Positions 1 through 7,999 of a DNA stretch of 64,000 nucleotides are shown one piece after another. A program made the position numbers and the translations under genes. Within the stretch, counting starts at the first letter, position 1. Every line of letters begins with the position of its first letter. The notes beneath the pieces are model-generated. The model worked only from the letters and a program-made list of their open reading frames with translations, ran no database searches and was not told where the DNA came from. Location of the stretch: IMG/VR virus record IMGVR_UViG_3300010399_000039, positions 1-64,000 of that record; one strand, 5' to 3'. The DNA comes from a virus.

Positions 1-440
1 ACCTTCGGGCGATGTGGAAGTCGATCGACGACGGTCAGGTTAAGTGGGCTGATTACGTGGCCGCTGCAAACGATGGCGACAAGAAGCCGGAAACCAAAAA
101 GACGAACGGGGCGGCGAAGGGCACGCTCGACATGGACGACCTTAAGGCGGGAGCGAAAGAACCCGAAACCACGAAACAGGCCGCCGACGCCGATTCCAAG
201 CCAACTCGCGAACCCGGCGAAGAAGAGATCGAGCCAATAGATCGCAAGGCGGCGATCGCTCACATCGAGAAGCTGATTGCGGATATCACGGCTCACCCCA
301 ACTTCCCCGATGGCGGCAACGCCTACGACTTCGTTGAAAAGTATGCGGGCAAGGGTGTTCGAAAGGTTGCGAAGATTCCAGACGATAAGCTCGGGAACGT
401 GATCGACGGATTGACGATCGAGAAGGAAGGGCTGCAGTAA
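1..440 (+). CDS. C-terminal part of an unknown phage protein (5' end outside window)
   Basis: The reading frame is open from the window edge (codons in phase from base 3) to a TAA at 438-440, so only the C-terminal part is present. It contains a charged linker rich in Lys, Glu, Thr and Ala (about residues 20-75 of the visible part), then a compact 65-residue domain that starts around RKAAIAHIEKLIAD and has a helical look. A disordered linker plus a small C-terminal domain is common in phage DNA-binding and recombination proteins, but I see no diagnostic motif. Its position upstream of many tiny early genes suggests an early protein. Function unknown. Confidence 0.75.
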   Translation, partial: LRAMWKSIDDGQVKWADYVAAANDGDKKPETKKTNGAAKGTLDMDDLKAGAKEPETTKQAADADSKPTREPGEEEIEPIDRKAAIAHIEKLIADITAHPNFPDGGNAYDFVEKYAGKGVRKVAKIPDDKLGNVIDGLTIEKEGLQ

Positions 441-567
441 CGAGATTGCCCGCTGGGAGTCCTTTGGGCTCGGCGAATAAGGGATGATTTCTGCATCCCC
501 TTCACAACGGACAAGGGCTTTCGGAGAGAGGGATTCCAGCGGGCGATGATTCAAAGGAGTGAGGATT

Positions 568-747
568 ATGACGTGGGCAATGAAAACCGATCCAGAGGGC
601 GGCAAACGCGGCGCGTGTGCTGAATGCAAGCGTCCTGAAACCGTAGAACAGGTTCTGACAAGTGTCGCCGTAACCGGAATGATGGGGACCGCTGTCTGTG
701 CGCAGTGTGTGACGTTACAGAAATACGCGAAGCATCTGAAGGCGTGA
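568..747 (+). CDS. Small zinc-ribbon-like protein, 59 aa
   Basis: Start ATG 568 is chosen because AAGGAG lies 8 bases upstream (554-559); an upstream GTG at 559 is less likely. The protein has two CxxC pairs (CAEC and CAQC) about 30 residues apart, consistent with one structural zinc site. It is one of many tiny Cys-rich proteins in this early region. Specific role unknown. Confidence 0.7.
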   Translation: MTWAMKTDPEGGKRGACAECKRPETVEQVLTSVAVTGMMGTAVCAQCVTLQKYAKHLKA

Positions 748-761
748 AACAGGAGGGGTGA

Positions 762-1411
762 GTGGATTATCGAATCGTTCCAATGAACGGCAAGTGGCCG
801 GGAACTTCAGACGACCGGACACACTATTCCCGCGATAGCTTCAGCACGACTTACGCGCGCACGCTTGAGCATCTTGAACGCGAGGTTCGTTATCTTGAGG
901 GTTCGCACGTAGTCTTTCAGCTCGAAGTCTCCGAGTCCGCAATTCGCCAAGATGGGCGCTTGTACGCGCACCATGATCCCTATTTTCCGGGCATTGTTGT
1001 AACCTTCAATTCAAAGTACGGGCCTCTCAGCTACTACTCCCACGAATACGGGGACTGGCGTGCAAACCTTCGGGCAATCACGATCGCGCTTCAGTATCTC
1101 AGGCTGATTGACGAGCACGGCGTTAACAAGAAGGGTGCGCAATACGAAGGCTACAAGCGACTCCCGCCAGCCGGTGAATCGACAAACGGGCGCGAGCACA
1201 TCGCGACGCCAGAGGAAGCTGCGGCGTTCATCGAGAAGCACTTTCCCGAAGTCACGGCCAATCAAATTCTTTCATCCTCGCCGCTGTTCGAGACTGCTTA
1301 TATCGACAAGCTGCGCGAAAGCTGCATCCCGACAGTAATCCCGGTCACGATGATGAATGGATTGATCTTCAGGAAGCGGCGGCGATTCTCAAGAAGAAGC
1401 ACGGGGGATAG
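762..1411 (+). pseudogene. J-domain phage protein with an apparent frameshift near its 3' end
   Basis: GTG start at 762 follows AGGAGGGG. The N-terminal 150 residues match a widespread phage/actinobacterial family (a region running into GPLSYYSHEY, DWRANLRAI and a QYEGYKRLPP-type motif) that normally ends in a DnaJ-like J domain. In the starting frame the ORF runs on to 1448 with a meaningless Arg/Ser-rich tail. In another frame, around 1298-1411, the DNA encodes YRQAARKLHPDSNPG and an acidic helix ending at TAG 1409-1411, i.e. a J-domain helix II with the invariant HPD. The frame change falls near TATATCGACAA (about 1298-1310) and needs a 1-base insertion or 2-base deletion to restore. The next gene starts immediately after that TAG, which supports the restored end. 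This is either a real mutation or a sequence error. J-domain proteins stimulate DnaK ATPase. Confidence 0.75.
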
Positions 1412-1570
1412 ATGCTCGCTCAAGCATTCAAACTCTGGCTCAAGCTAACCTACGCCGCCTCGGAGCTTCCCGAATGTGAGCGGCGCGCGAGGTTGAACAG
1501 ATTGGCGGTTCGCGCTTTCAGGAGATGGAAGCGAAGGAACCTTGTAATCGGCTCTCAGAGCCACTTCTAA
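1412..1570 (+). CDS. Small basic hypothetical protein, 52 aa
   Basis: ATG 1412 directly abuts the TAG that ends the restored J-domain frame. The 52-residue product is basic and Arg-rich towards its C-terminus (RRARLNRLAVRAFRRWKRR), probably a single amphipathic helix. No recognisable family. The tight coupling to its neighbour and absence of an internal stop are the only support. Confidence 0.5.
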   Translation: MLAQAFKLWLKLTYAASELPECERRARLNRLAVRAFRRWKRRNLVIGSQSHF

Positions 1571-1585
1571 CAAAAAGGAGACCTA

Positions 1586-2062
1586 ATGGCATTCAGTGAA
1601 ACTACAAAAGCAGTAGAAGCGGCAAAGCGCCAACCAAAAGGCGGCGTCATCGGCGAAATCAACAGAAGGCTCGCAGAGAAGAAGAAGGACAACGGCAAGG
1701 GCGACGAAGTGGAAGTCACCGTTACGAGTGTCGGCGGGCGACGGACTGGCCCGAAGAATCCAAGCCGCGAAGTGCAGCCCGCGTTACCGGGCACGGAAGA
1801 AGGGCTGCCGAAGATCCCGGCTTCGATCAAACGCCTGCTACCCGGTCATCTTGAGACGATCCTTGAGCGCTCGCGTCTATCGAAACAAGAAGCCGACGAA
1901 CGCAAGACAATCGGCGACCTGATGATCAAGCACGAGGTCAAGAAAGTGCCGCTTGATAACGGCGCGTTCCTGGTGTTGCAGCATACCGAAGAAGACAAGA
2001 TTAAATATGTCCCGGCGAGAGAGAAGAAGGTCGCCGAAGACGCGGGCGCTGACGAAGAGTAA
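1586..2062 (+). CDS. Hypothetical charged protein, 158 aa
   Basis: ATG 1586 follows a strong AAAAAGGAG ribosome site. The first 75 residues are Lys/Arg/Glu-rich and probably disordered; residues from about 75 to 145 look like a folded helix-then-strand domain (IKRLLPGHLETILERSRLS then VPLDNGAFLVLQH). An acidic tail follows. Not recognised. It sits in the string of early genes. Confidence 0.7.
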   Translation: MAFSETTKAVEAAKRQPKGGVIGEINRRLAEKKKDNGKGDEVEVTVTSVGGRRTGPKNPSREVQPALPGTEEGLPKIPASIKRLLPGHLETILERSRLSKQEADERKTIGDLMIKHEVKKVPLDNGAFLVLQHTEEDKIKYVPAREKKVAEDAGADEE

Positions 2063-2153
2063 TCCAAGTTTCGTCGCCTTGTCTTCACACACTACACTGA
2101 GCTGATCTCTCTATGAGCGTGGTGGCAAGGCGGCGATGTTACAGGAGATGGAA

Positions 2154-2348
2154 ATGGCTAACAAGATCGAGAAGGGTGACATAGTACAGGTCAGCTTCAA
2201 CGGCGCACAGATAACTCTTTGTCACCGCGCAGAAGTCCTAAATGTCCCTGCCGCAACTGGCGAGAGTTGGATATTCGGAGACAAAGACACCGGTGCTTTG
2301 CATTACGTTTCCGAAGGCTGCACGGTCACGAAACCAGTACAGGACTAA
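2154..2348 (+). CDS. Small beta-rich hypothetical protein, 64 aa
   Basis: Start ATG 2154 is preferred over upstream in-frame ATGs (2136, 2148) because AGGAG lies about 7 bases before it. The product starts MANKIEKGDIVQV and looks like a small SH3-like beta barrel (IEKGDIVQVSFNG, then an ESWIFGDKDTG turn). Similar small barrels are common in phages. Function unknown. Confidence 0.65.
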   Translation: MANKIEKGDIVQVSFNGAQITLCHRAEVLNVPAATGESWIFGDKDTGALHYVSEGCTVTKPVQD

Positions 2349-2351
2349 ATC

Positions 2352-2651
2352 ATGGAACAAGCAACACGCAACGAACTCCGTAAGCTCAGTCAGGTCGTCA
2401 ATCGCAAGCGCATGAAAGGAGATGCCGTGATCAACCAATACCCGTTTGATTCTCACGTACCCCTGCGCAGGGTTGTACTGCGCGGAGTGTATCGGCAGCC
2501 GAAACGAATCGCAACTGCGCCGCTCACCGGCGAGGTACTGATGAGAGAGCTGAACCCGCCGTTACTCAGCGACGAAGAACGTGGACAGGGTGACTCGGTC
2601 AACGCGCGGCTGCATAGAATCCTTTATCCACAGAGACCGAGGGGAGGGTAA
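2352..2651 (+). CDS. Hypothetical basic protein, 99 aa
   Basis: ATG 2352 starts 3 bases after the previous stop. The product is basic, with an N-terminal helix (NELRKLSQVVNRKRMKG) and a Pro/Arg-rich C-terminal half (PPLLSDEERG). No recognised domain; part of the early gene string. Confidence 0.6.
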   Translation: MEQATRNELRKLSQVVNRKRMKGDAVINQYPFDSHVPLRRVVLRGVYRQPKRIATAPLTGEVLMRELNPPLLSDEERGQGDSVNARLHRILYPQRPRGG

Positions 2652-2655
2652 ACGG

Positions 2656-2796
2656 ATGAGCGGTCGATGGCTACTTCGCATTGACGAACGGTGGTTGTGG
2701 ATTATCGGTCTGTGGATGGTCTTGAATCTGATCGTCTATACCTACTTCGTGATAAGACGAAAGAGCAGAGGCGATGGCAAATACATCAGCAGATAG
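2656..2796 (+). CDS. Single-pass membrane protein, 46 aa
   Basis: ATG 2656 follows GGGGAGGG. The product has one hydrophobic segment (WLWIIGLWMVLNLIVYTYFV, about residues 13-32) followed by a basic tail, so it is predicted as an inner-membrane miniprotein with the C-terminus inside. It overlaps the next gene by 23 bases. Role unknown. Confidence 0.6.
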   Translation: MSGRWLLRIDERWLWIIGLWMVLNLIVYTYFVIRRKSRGDGKYISR

Positions 2797-3016
2797 CTTT
2801 TCCCTCGCGCGCGAATCCGACCTTCTCGTCTTCACTGCGCTGATGATGCTCGCCGGATTTCAGTGCGGCGCTTGTGGATTTGGTACGAGAGTAACGAGCA
2901 AGAAGTGGGCGCGTTGTAAGCGGTGCGGTACGCGAATGCAACGGCGAACGGTTAAAGAAGCTGGCGAGATACTGAAACGCGAAACTGGCTCTGGAAGCCA
3001 ATCACAAGGAGAGTAA
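2774..3016 (+). CDS. Zinc-ribbon protein, 80 aa
   Basis: The start overlaps the preceding gene by 23 bases. Two CxxC motifs (CGAC and CKRC, 18-20 residues apart) form a typical zinc ribbon, followed by a basic helical tail. The stop TAA shares its last base with the next ATG. Nucleic-acid binding is plausible but unproven. Confidence 0.65.
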   Translation: MANTSADSFSLARESDLLVFTALMMLAGFQCGACGFGTRVTSKKWARCKRCGTRMQRRTVKEAGEILKRETGSGSQSQGE

Positions 3017-3288
3017 TGGCTAAACCAAAACGCAACATCTATCGTGTCCTGCCGATTGTAGAACGGCATACGCTTATAGGCTGGAAGGTAACAGGGCCAG
3101 GCGGCTACACGGCAAGTTTCAAATGGTTTGACGATGTGTGCAAACAAGACGCCATCCGGCTAGCGCGTAGTCTGGCCACAGAGAACCAGCCATCGCAGGT
3201 ACTCGTATCGCGCAAGTCAAGAGCGACAGGTAAGTACCGCATCAAGGTTGAGTGGAGTTACGGAATCGATTCAAAGGCGAAGGGATGA
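3016..3288 (+). CDS. DUF2188-like small protein, 90 aa
   Basis: TAATG overlap with the previous gene. The pattern IYRVLPIVERHTLIGWKVTG, then a KQDAIRLARSLA helix, then SQVLVSRK and a final VEWSYGID, resembles DUF2188-type proteins (beta-beta-alpha-beta fold ending in an EWTYG-like motif). That family has no established biochemical role. It overlaps the next gene by 4 bases (ATGA). Confidence 0.65.
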   Translation: MAKPKRNIYRVLPIVERHTLIGWKVTGPGGYTASFKWFDDVCKQDAIRLARSLATENQPSQVLVSRKSRATGKYRIKVEWSYGIDSKAKG

Positions 3289-3641
3289 AGACTCGCGTTG
3301 TAATTGAAAGCCCACTGCGCGGCAGTGATGGCGACTACGAAGCCAACCGCGCCTACTCTCGGCGTTGCATGCGCGACAGTCTTAGGCGCGGCGAGGCTCC
3401 CTTTGCTTCTCACATCCTCTACGATCAGCCGGGCATTCTTGATGATCGCTACGGCAACGAGCGAGAGCGTGGAATGCAAGCGGGTTTCGCCTGGGGCGCG
3501 GTTGCGGAACTCTGCGCGGTCTATATCGATCTCGGAATAAGCGACGGCATGGCCGAAGGGATCGAGCGCGCGAAAGCGAACGGGATTCCAATCAGAAGGC
3601 GAAGGTTGAGCGACGGGAGCGATATCGAATGGAAGGACTGA
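3285..3641 (+). CDS. DUF7768-family protein, 118 aa
   Basis: ATGA-coupled to the preceding gene; an upstream in-frame start at 3252 lies inside that gene and is not used. The protein shows the DUF7768 signature: VVIESPLRG, NRAYSRRCMRDSLRRGEAPF, SHILYDQPGILDD, GMQAGFAWG and YIDLGISDGMAEGIERAK. The family has a Rossmann-like nucleoside 2-deoxyribosyltransferase-like look and is common in phages and actinobacterial mobile DNA. The substrate is unknown; action on a nucleotide or nucleotide-derived ligand is inference. Confidence 0.8.
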   Translation: MKTRVVIESPLRGSDGDYEANRAYSRRCMRDSLRRGEAPFASHILYDQPGILDDRYGNERERGMQAGFAWGAVAELCAVYIDLGISDGMAEGIERAKANGIPIRRRRLSDGSDIEWKD

Positions 3642-3841
3642 GTATTCTCATTCTCGCCCACGACAACACCTGCGCAGGCAATAGCGCCTGCACGTGTGAG
3701 CCGACGCGCAAGTTGATCAAGATGGGCGAGAACTACGTGACGAAGATGCGGCGCGATGAAGACGATGGATACGCGCTGATGGAGTTGGCTTCGTGGGGAA
3801 GGGGATTATATGAGCGCAACAAAAACCGACTACTCGTGTAG
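3629..3841 (+). CDS. Small hypothetical protein, 70 aa
   Basis: Overlaps the DUF7768-like gene by 13 bases and the next gene by 32. It has four residues that could bind metal (HDNTC, SACTC) near the N-terminus and a basic helical C-terminal half. Not recognised. Confidence 0.5.
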   Translation: MEGLSILILAHDNTCAGNSACTCEPTRKLIKMGENYVTKMRRDEDDGYALMELASWGRGLYERNKNRLLV

Positions 3842-3998
3842 GGAGTGCGGGGTTGAGTGTGATAGTGCCCCAGACCCGCCGGCGCGCGCAATCTGCCCAG
3901 ACTGCTGCGAAGATCACGACTACGAATATGAAAGGGAACTGCGTGGAAGGTTCTGTATTCACTGCGGCAACCCGCAGCCTTTCGATTGGGATTGCTGA
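3810..3998 (+). CDS. Triple CxxC zinc-binding protein, 62 aa
   Basis: Starts inside the end of the preceding gene. It contains CREC, CPDCC and CIHC motifs, enough for one or two structural zinc sites, with an acidic middle (DHDYEYEREL). It ends just before the helicase leader. Function unknown. Confidence 0.6.
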   Translation: MSATKTDYSCRECGVECDSAPDPPARAICPDCCEDHDYEYERELRGRFCIHCGNPQPFDWDC

Positions 3999-4034
3999 TA
4001 AGCGGTGAAGTGAGCGAGAGAACGAAGAAAATTC

Positions 4035-4063
4035 TTGCATTCACTAAGCGTCGGTGATAATAT
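4035..4063 (+). promoter_or_regulatory. Possible promoter upstream of the helicase
   Basis: TTGCAT (4035-4040), a 17-base gap and TAATAT (4058-4063) sit in the only real intergenic space of this stretch. The -35 is poor and the -10 moderate. It would give a leader of about 30 bases containing the GGAGG of the helicase gene. Confidence 0.3.
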
Positions 4064-4097
4064 GCCGCTACATTTTCCCGTAGCGGAGGATTGGCGA

Positions 4098-6056
4098 ATG
4101 GAAGCGCAAGAGATCGAGAAGCTGGCCGAATGGAGTAAGGGTAAAGAGGTCAGCACGAGAAATGGGCCTCGCCTGCTTCGGAAAGCAGTGCCAACCGAAG
4201 CGTTCAGCGCCTTGTGGAAGAACGGGACGAAAGAAGAACTGAAAGCGGCGGGCGCGACGTTCGGCAAGTCACAGGACGGCGACTGGGAGCTTTGCTGGTG
4301 GCAGCCCGTAGCGGCGACGGGCGAGGTTGCGAAAGAAACGGTCACGGCGCTGACGGTCGCACAAGAATCCAGGTTGTCCGCGATTGAAGCAAAGCTCCTG
4401 GGTTATCAGGTTGCAAGCGTGAGACAGCAAGCGATCGCTCTCTTGAACGGTGGGGCACTGGATGCGAGCGACACCGGCACGGGCAAGACCTTTGTTACGC
4501 TCGCGGTTTCGATCGTGCTCGACCGGCCAGTGTTCGTGACCTGTCCAAAAGCTGTGATTCCAAGCTGGAAACGTGCGGCGAAACATTTCGGCATCAAGCT
4601 CGCGGGGGTCGGTAACTATGAACTGCTGCGGCGCGGTAATGAGGCTGCGGTGAAAATGGTGGGGACCGGCAAGGATAAGCACTTCGAGTGGCAGCTCGAT
4701 AAGGGCGTTCTGTTGGTGTTCGACGAGTGTCACCGGATGAAGGACTACAAGACTTTGAACTGCGGCCTTGGGCTTGCGGCGCTTCGACAAGGATACGCGA
4801 CGGCGGGACTCTCCGCTACGGCAGCCGACAACCCAATGCAGATGAAATTCTCGGGCACGCTGACCGGCATCACGACCGAGAAAAGTTTCTACGGGTGGAT
4901 GCTCAAGAACGGGGTCGCGAAGAATCATTGGGGTCTGGAATTCGTTGGGGGCAAAAAGGAACTTGATCGAATTCACCAACAGATTTTCCCTGCTCACGGC
5001 ACGCGGTTGAGAATTGCCGACCTGGGTGATGCGTTCCCCGAGACTCAGATTTCAGCCGAAGCATACAGCGTCAACGGTGTCGCCGATGAGATCAACAGAA
5101 TCTACGAGCAGATGGCTAACGAGCTTGAGCGACTTGCGGCGAGTTCTGCGGCCGACAAGGGAGCCTGTATCCTGACCGAGATGTTGCGCGCGCGCCAGCG
5201 GGCCGAGACGCTGAAAGTTCCGGCGATCGCGGCGATGGTCGAGGACGCGGTAGCCGAAGGGCTATCTGTCGCGGTATTCGTTAACTTTGACGCTAGTGCG
5301 GACGCGCTTCAGGAGCGGCTCAAGACGGTTTGCTCAATTCGCGGTGGGCAGTCAGCGGAGACTCGAGAAAAGAACATCGAAGCCTTTCAAGCGGATCGCG
5401 AGCCGATAATTATTTGCAACATCCGGGCCGGCGGCGTTGGCGTGAGTTTACACGGCTCTCCGGTCTCGCGGCGAAGGCTCGCGATCATCTGTCCCACCTT
5501 TAGCGGCCAGGATCTCAAACAGGCGCTCGGGCGGGTATGGAGAGCAAACGGCGCCAAGTCGATCCAGAGAATTTTCTTCGCAGCCGACACGATCGAGGAA
5601 ACAATCTGCAAGCAGGTTCAGGCCAAGATCGACCGAATCGATGCGCTCAATGACGGTGATTTGACTGTGCGAGGCGAAGCAGCCGACATCGAAGAGACGG
5701 TTGAGATCGAAACTCTATATCATCACGAAGAATCACAGCCAGTCGCCGCCCACACACAGAAGCCTGGCGAAGTTGAGAGTCTAACCGATACCCAAGTTGA
5801 AGCGGTCCACGAAGCTCTTAAATTCTTGGCGGCACGCGACACTGACTATGCAAGCGAACAGAACGGTATCGGCTTCAATCAGATGCACGGCGTAATAGGC
5901 CATTCGCTCGCAGAAGCTGCCCGCTTGAGTCCGCGACAAGCGGCGGCGGGAAAGAAGATAGTGCTGCGATACCGAAACACGCAACTACCGACGGACCTGG
6001 TCAGCCGAATCATTGGAGGTGACGATCTTGGAGAGGACAGACGAGCTACGAATTAG
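4098..6056 (+). CDS. SF2 (SNF2/DEAD-type) helicase or translocase, 652 aa
   Basis: ATG 4098 is chosen because GGAGG lies 8 bases upstream; frames upstream to 4035 overlap the putative promoter. Motifs in order: motif I DTGTGKT (about 125-131), a DECH Walker B box (209-212), motif III LSATA (about 238), then a second RecA domain with CNIRAGGVGVSLHG and motif VI QALGRVWRANG (about 475-485). This is the layout of SNF2-like phage helicases that remodel or unwind DNA during replication and recombination. The 110-residue C-terminal extension is not recognised. It overlaps a small RHH gene at its 3' end and precedes the replication genes, suggesting a replisome role. Confidence 0.9.
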   Translation: MEAQEIEKLAEWSKGKEVSTRNGPRLLRKAVPTEAFSALWKNGTKEELKAAGATFGKSQDGDWELCWWQPVAATGEVAKETVTALTVAQESRLSAIEAKLLGYQVASVRQQAIALLNGGALDASDTGTGKTFVTLAVSIVLDRPVFVTCPKAVIPSWKRAAKHFGIKLAGVGNYELLRRGNEAAVKMVGTGKDKHFEWQLDKGVLLVFDECHRMKDYKTLNCGLGLAALRQGYATAGLSATAADNPMQMKFSGTLTGITTEKSFYGWMLKNGVAKNHWGLEFVGGKKELDRIHQQIFPAHGTRLRIADLGDAFPETQISAEAYSVNGVADEINRIYEQMANELERLAASSAADKGACILTEMLRARQRAETLKVPAIAAMVEDAVAEGLSVAVFVNFDASADALQERLKTVCSIRGGQSAETREKNIEAFQADREPIIICNIRAGGVGVSLHGSPVSRRRLAIICPTFSGQDLKQALGRVWRANGAKSIQRIFFAADTIEETICKQVQAKIDRIDALNDGDLTVRGEAADIEETVEIETLYHHEESQPVAAHTQKPGEVESLTDTQVEAVHEALKFLAARDTDYASEQNGIGFNQMHGVIGHSLAEAARLSPRQAAAGKKIVLRYRNTQLPTDLVSRIIGGDDLGEDRRATN

Positions 6057-6192
6057 GATCAGTAAGCAGGAACAAAAGGATTTGAAGCGCAAGGCTAAGC
6101 AGAAACGGATGGCACTCACGAGCTACGTCCGGCTCAAACTGGAACTGCCGCAGGCACAACGCGGGAGGCCGCGGAAGGAGACTGCGCTTTGA
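6028..6192 (+). CDS. Small ribbon-helix-helix-like protein, 54 aa (TTG start)
   Basis: TTG 6028 follows a strong GGAGGTGA site and the frame ends at TGA 6190-6192. The product begins with a beta strand (ELRIRIS) followed by KQEQKDLKRKAKQKRMALTS and YVRLKLEL, the beta-helix-helix layout of MobC/CopG-type ribbon-helix-helix proteins. It overlaps the helicase by 29 bases and the next gene by 4. Probable small DNA-binding regulator or accessory factor. Confidence 0.65.
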   Translation: MERTDELRIRISKQEQKDLKRKAKQKRMALTSYVRLKLELPQAQRGRPRKETAL

Positions 6193-7001
6193 GCGAAGAT
6201 TACCCGCCCGCTGGCTATTTCCTCCGTGTCAAAAACTGGGATGCTCACTTCGAACGCGCGCAGACTCGAAAGGTCAAATCACCCCTCGCTTGGGTAGCTC
6301 TTCCGTCTCGGTTTGACGGGTCAAAATTCCGCCGTTTGATGCACCGTCGTCGTGGCGTAATCGAGTTCGGAATCTTCACGTTGTTGATAGAAATCGGCGC
6401 GAGAATGCAAAATCGAGGCGAATTCAGACGCGATGATGGGACGATCTTGACATGTTTGGACTTCGAGGCGATCACGGGAGCGGATCGACGCACGTTTGAG
6501 GCGGCAATCAAAACGCTGTGTTTGCCTGAATTTGGCTGGCTCGAACTGGTAGCGGTCTCGGAGGACAAACCCGCCGTTCCGGTAGAACGGGACGACATGA
6601 GAGAAGAAGAGAATAGATTAGATAAGAAGAGAATAGATAATAGCGTCGCTCCCGCTCCGCAGCCCTCGAAGAAACCTCGGGATGCCCGGATAGACGAGCC
6701 GATTATCCAGGTCGTCAGGGACATCCTCGGCAAGTACCCAAACAAGAGCATCTGGGACGATATCGTCAAGGTCGGTGAAAAGAACTTTGATGAGGGCCGT
6801 CTGAGATACTGCGGCAAGGAGTGGGCGAAGGTCTCGGGGAACATGTTCAATCTGACCGTTTGGCTATTTGACTGGTACCCGAACGGAATACCACGGAGGG
6901 GAAATGGAACAGGTCGCAACGATTCTCACTCGTCCAACGATCGCGGAGATGATTCTGGCAGGCTCCAAAAACCTACGCCTGTCATCAGCTCCGAAACCTG
7001 A
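6189..7001 (+). CDS. Phage replication initiator / replisome organiser, 270 aa (TTG start)
   Basis: Coupled by overlap to the preceding TGA. Residues 10-125 match the winged-helix N-terminal domain of phage DnaD-like replication proteins (FLRVKNWDAHFE, SPLAWVALPSRFDG, GVIEFGIFTLLIEIGARM). A charged linker and a C-terminal domain with WDDIVKVGEKNFDEGRL and GNMFNLTVWLFDWYP follow. Such proteins bind the origin and recruit helicase via a DnaC-like loader, which is encoded next. The last 98 bases overlap the loader gene in another frame, so the Ser/Asn/Asp-rich tail may be non-essential. Confidence 0.8.
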   Translation: MSEDYPPAGYFLRVKNWDAHFERAQTRKVKSPLAWVALPSRFDGSKFRRLMHRRRGVIEFGIFTLLIEIGARMQNRGEFRRDDGTILTCLDFEAITGADRRTFEAAIKTLCLPEFGWLELVAVSEDKPAVPVERDDMREEENRLDKKRIDNSVAPAPQPSKKPRDARIDEPIIQVVRDILGKYPNKSIWDDIVKVGEKNFDEGRLRYCGKEWAKVSGNMFNLTVWLFDWYPNGIPRRGNGTGRNDSHSSNDRGDDSGRLQKPTPVISSET

Positions 7002-7638
7002 ATGCTGGCGATGCCAGGATACCCACTTCGAGTCCAAGATAGACGCCGAAGGGATCTCGCGCTGTCGGCTCTGTCGATGTCAGCGTGTTCGAATTCTCCG
7101 AAGCTCGCTGCGAATTCCGCCGGCGTTCGGCAAGCCCGTTCTTGGTCGGTTGAAACCGGAGGGCCACAAGCAACAGGCTCGAGTGATTGCGATGATTCAA
7201 CAGGAGCCCGCGGCATCGTACCTGTTCACGGGTCGCAACGGATCGGGGAAGACTCATTTCTGTTGGGCTCTCTGCCGAGCGGCGTTGATTCGAGGAAATC
7301 GAGTGCGAGGGTTGTTGCTGTCGGAACTGATCAGCCAATATCGGGATTGGGAAGTCGACGACAAAGCGCCGATGCCGAGTGTCCTACCGGAGCACCTGAA
7401 ATCATCGGCGAAGTACACGCTGTTTCTTGACGAGTTCGAAAAGGTGAACACGACGGAGTTTGCAAGCCGCAAGCTTTTCGAGTTGATGAACGCAGCGCGC
7501 GATTTCGAGCATCAGGTCTTGATTGCTAGCAACAAGGAGTGGTCGAGAGTGCGCGATATCTGGTCGAAGACGGACCCGGTTTATGGCGATTCGATTATGA
7601 AACGAGTTGAGCAGTGCAGACTTGTGGAGATGTTCTGA
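6904..7638 (+). CDS. DnaC-like AAA+ helicase loader, 244 aa
   Basis: ATG 6904 follows GGAGGGGAA; an upstream in-frame start at 6868 is rejected. An N-terminal zinc site (C34xxC37 with C54xxC57) precedes the AAA+ core: Walker A GRNGSGKT from residue 110, Walker B LFLDEFEK with D176, and sensor 1 LIASNKEW. Size and motifs fit phage DnaC/IstB-type loaders that place the replicative helicase on ssDNA. It overlaps the initiator gene by 98 bases, forming an initiator-loader pair. Confidence 0.85.
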   Translation: MEQVATILTRPTIAEMILAGSKNLRLSSAPKPECWRCQDTHFESKIDAEGISRCRLCRCQRVRILRSSLRIPPAFGKPVLGRLKPEGHKQQARVIAMIQQEPAASYLFTGRNGSGKTHFCWALCRAALIRGNRVRGLLLSELISQYRDWEVDDKAPMPSVLPEHLKSSAKYTLFLDEFEKVNTTEFASRKLFELMNAARDFEHQVLIASNKEWSRVRDIWSKTDPVYGDSIMKRVEQCRLVEMF

Positions 7639-7772
7639 TGCTTAAACCACCAACACGAAAACCAATGACTTGCATTCACTGTGGCGGCTTCGTCGGCCAG
7701 CGAAGAAAGAACTGCGACGACTGCCAGACGTGCGCGAGGAAGAAAGCGAAGGCGGCAAGGAAATCCCGATGA
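7638..7772 (+). CDS. Zinc-finger miniprotein, 44 aa
   Basis: TGATG overlap with the loader gene and ATGA overlap with the next gene. It carries CIHCGG and CDDCQTC motifs about 14 residues apart and a Lys/Arg-rich tail, so it may bind nucleic acid. Function not known. Confidence 0.6.
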   Translation: MLKPPTRKPMTCIHCGGFVGQRRKNCDDCQTCARKKAKAARKSR

Positions 7773-7996
7773 GACGACGGGCCGGTCGAGGCAGACAATA
7801 CGCGATCAAGCAAGACACGAGACCTCGCGGGCCGCGGAATTGTCCGTGGTGTAGAGGAACCGGATTTGTCCACGTCGATAACGCCGGTAATCGCCTGGAG
7901 TATTCTTCGCGCGCGGTCGAAGCGTATCTCTTCGCGGGTGTCGTTCGATGCGATCACCAAAACGCGCAGCCCCAGCGCCTTCCGTATGCGGATTGA
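7769..7996 (+). CDS. Small zinc-binding protein, 75 aa
   Basis: Start ATG 7769 is ATGA-coupled to the previous gene; the same frame extends further upstream but inside it. A basic N-terminus precedes CPWCRGTGFV, a DnaJ-type zinc-knuckle half-motif, and a later CDH pair. Unknown function. Confidence 0.6.
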   Translation: MRRRAGRGRQYAIKQDTRPRGPRNCPWCRGTGFVHVDNAGNRLEYSSRAVEAYLFAGVVRCDHQNAQPQRLPYAD

Positions 7997-7999
7997 ATT

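Noticed and set aside
2113-2184. Short basic frame starting MSVVARRRCYRRW
   Set aside because: Only 23 codons, overlaps the better-supported gene at 2154 and lacks a ribosome site.
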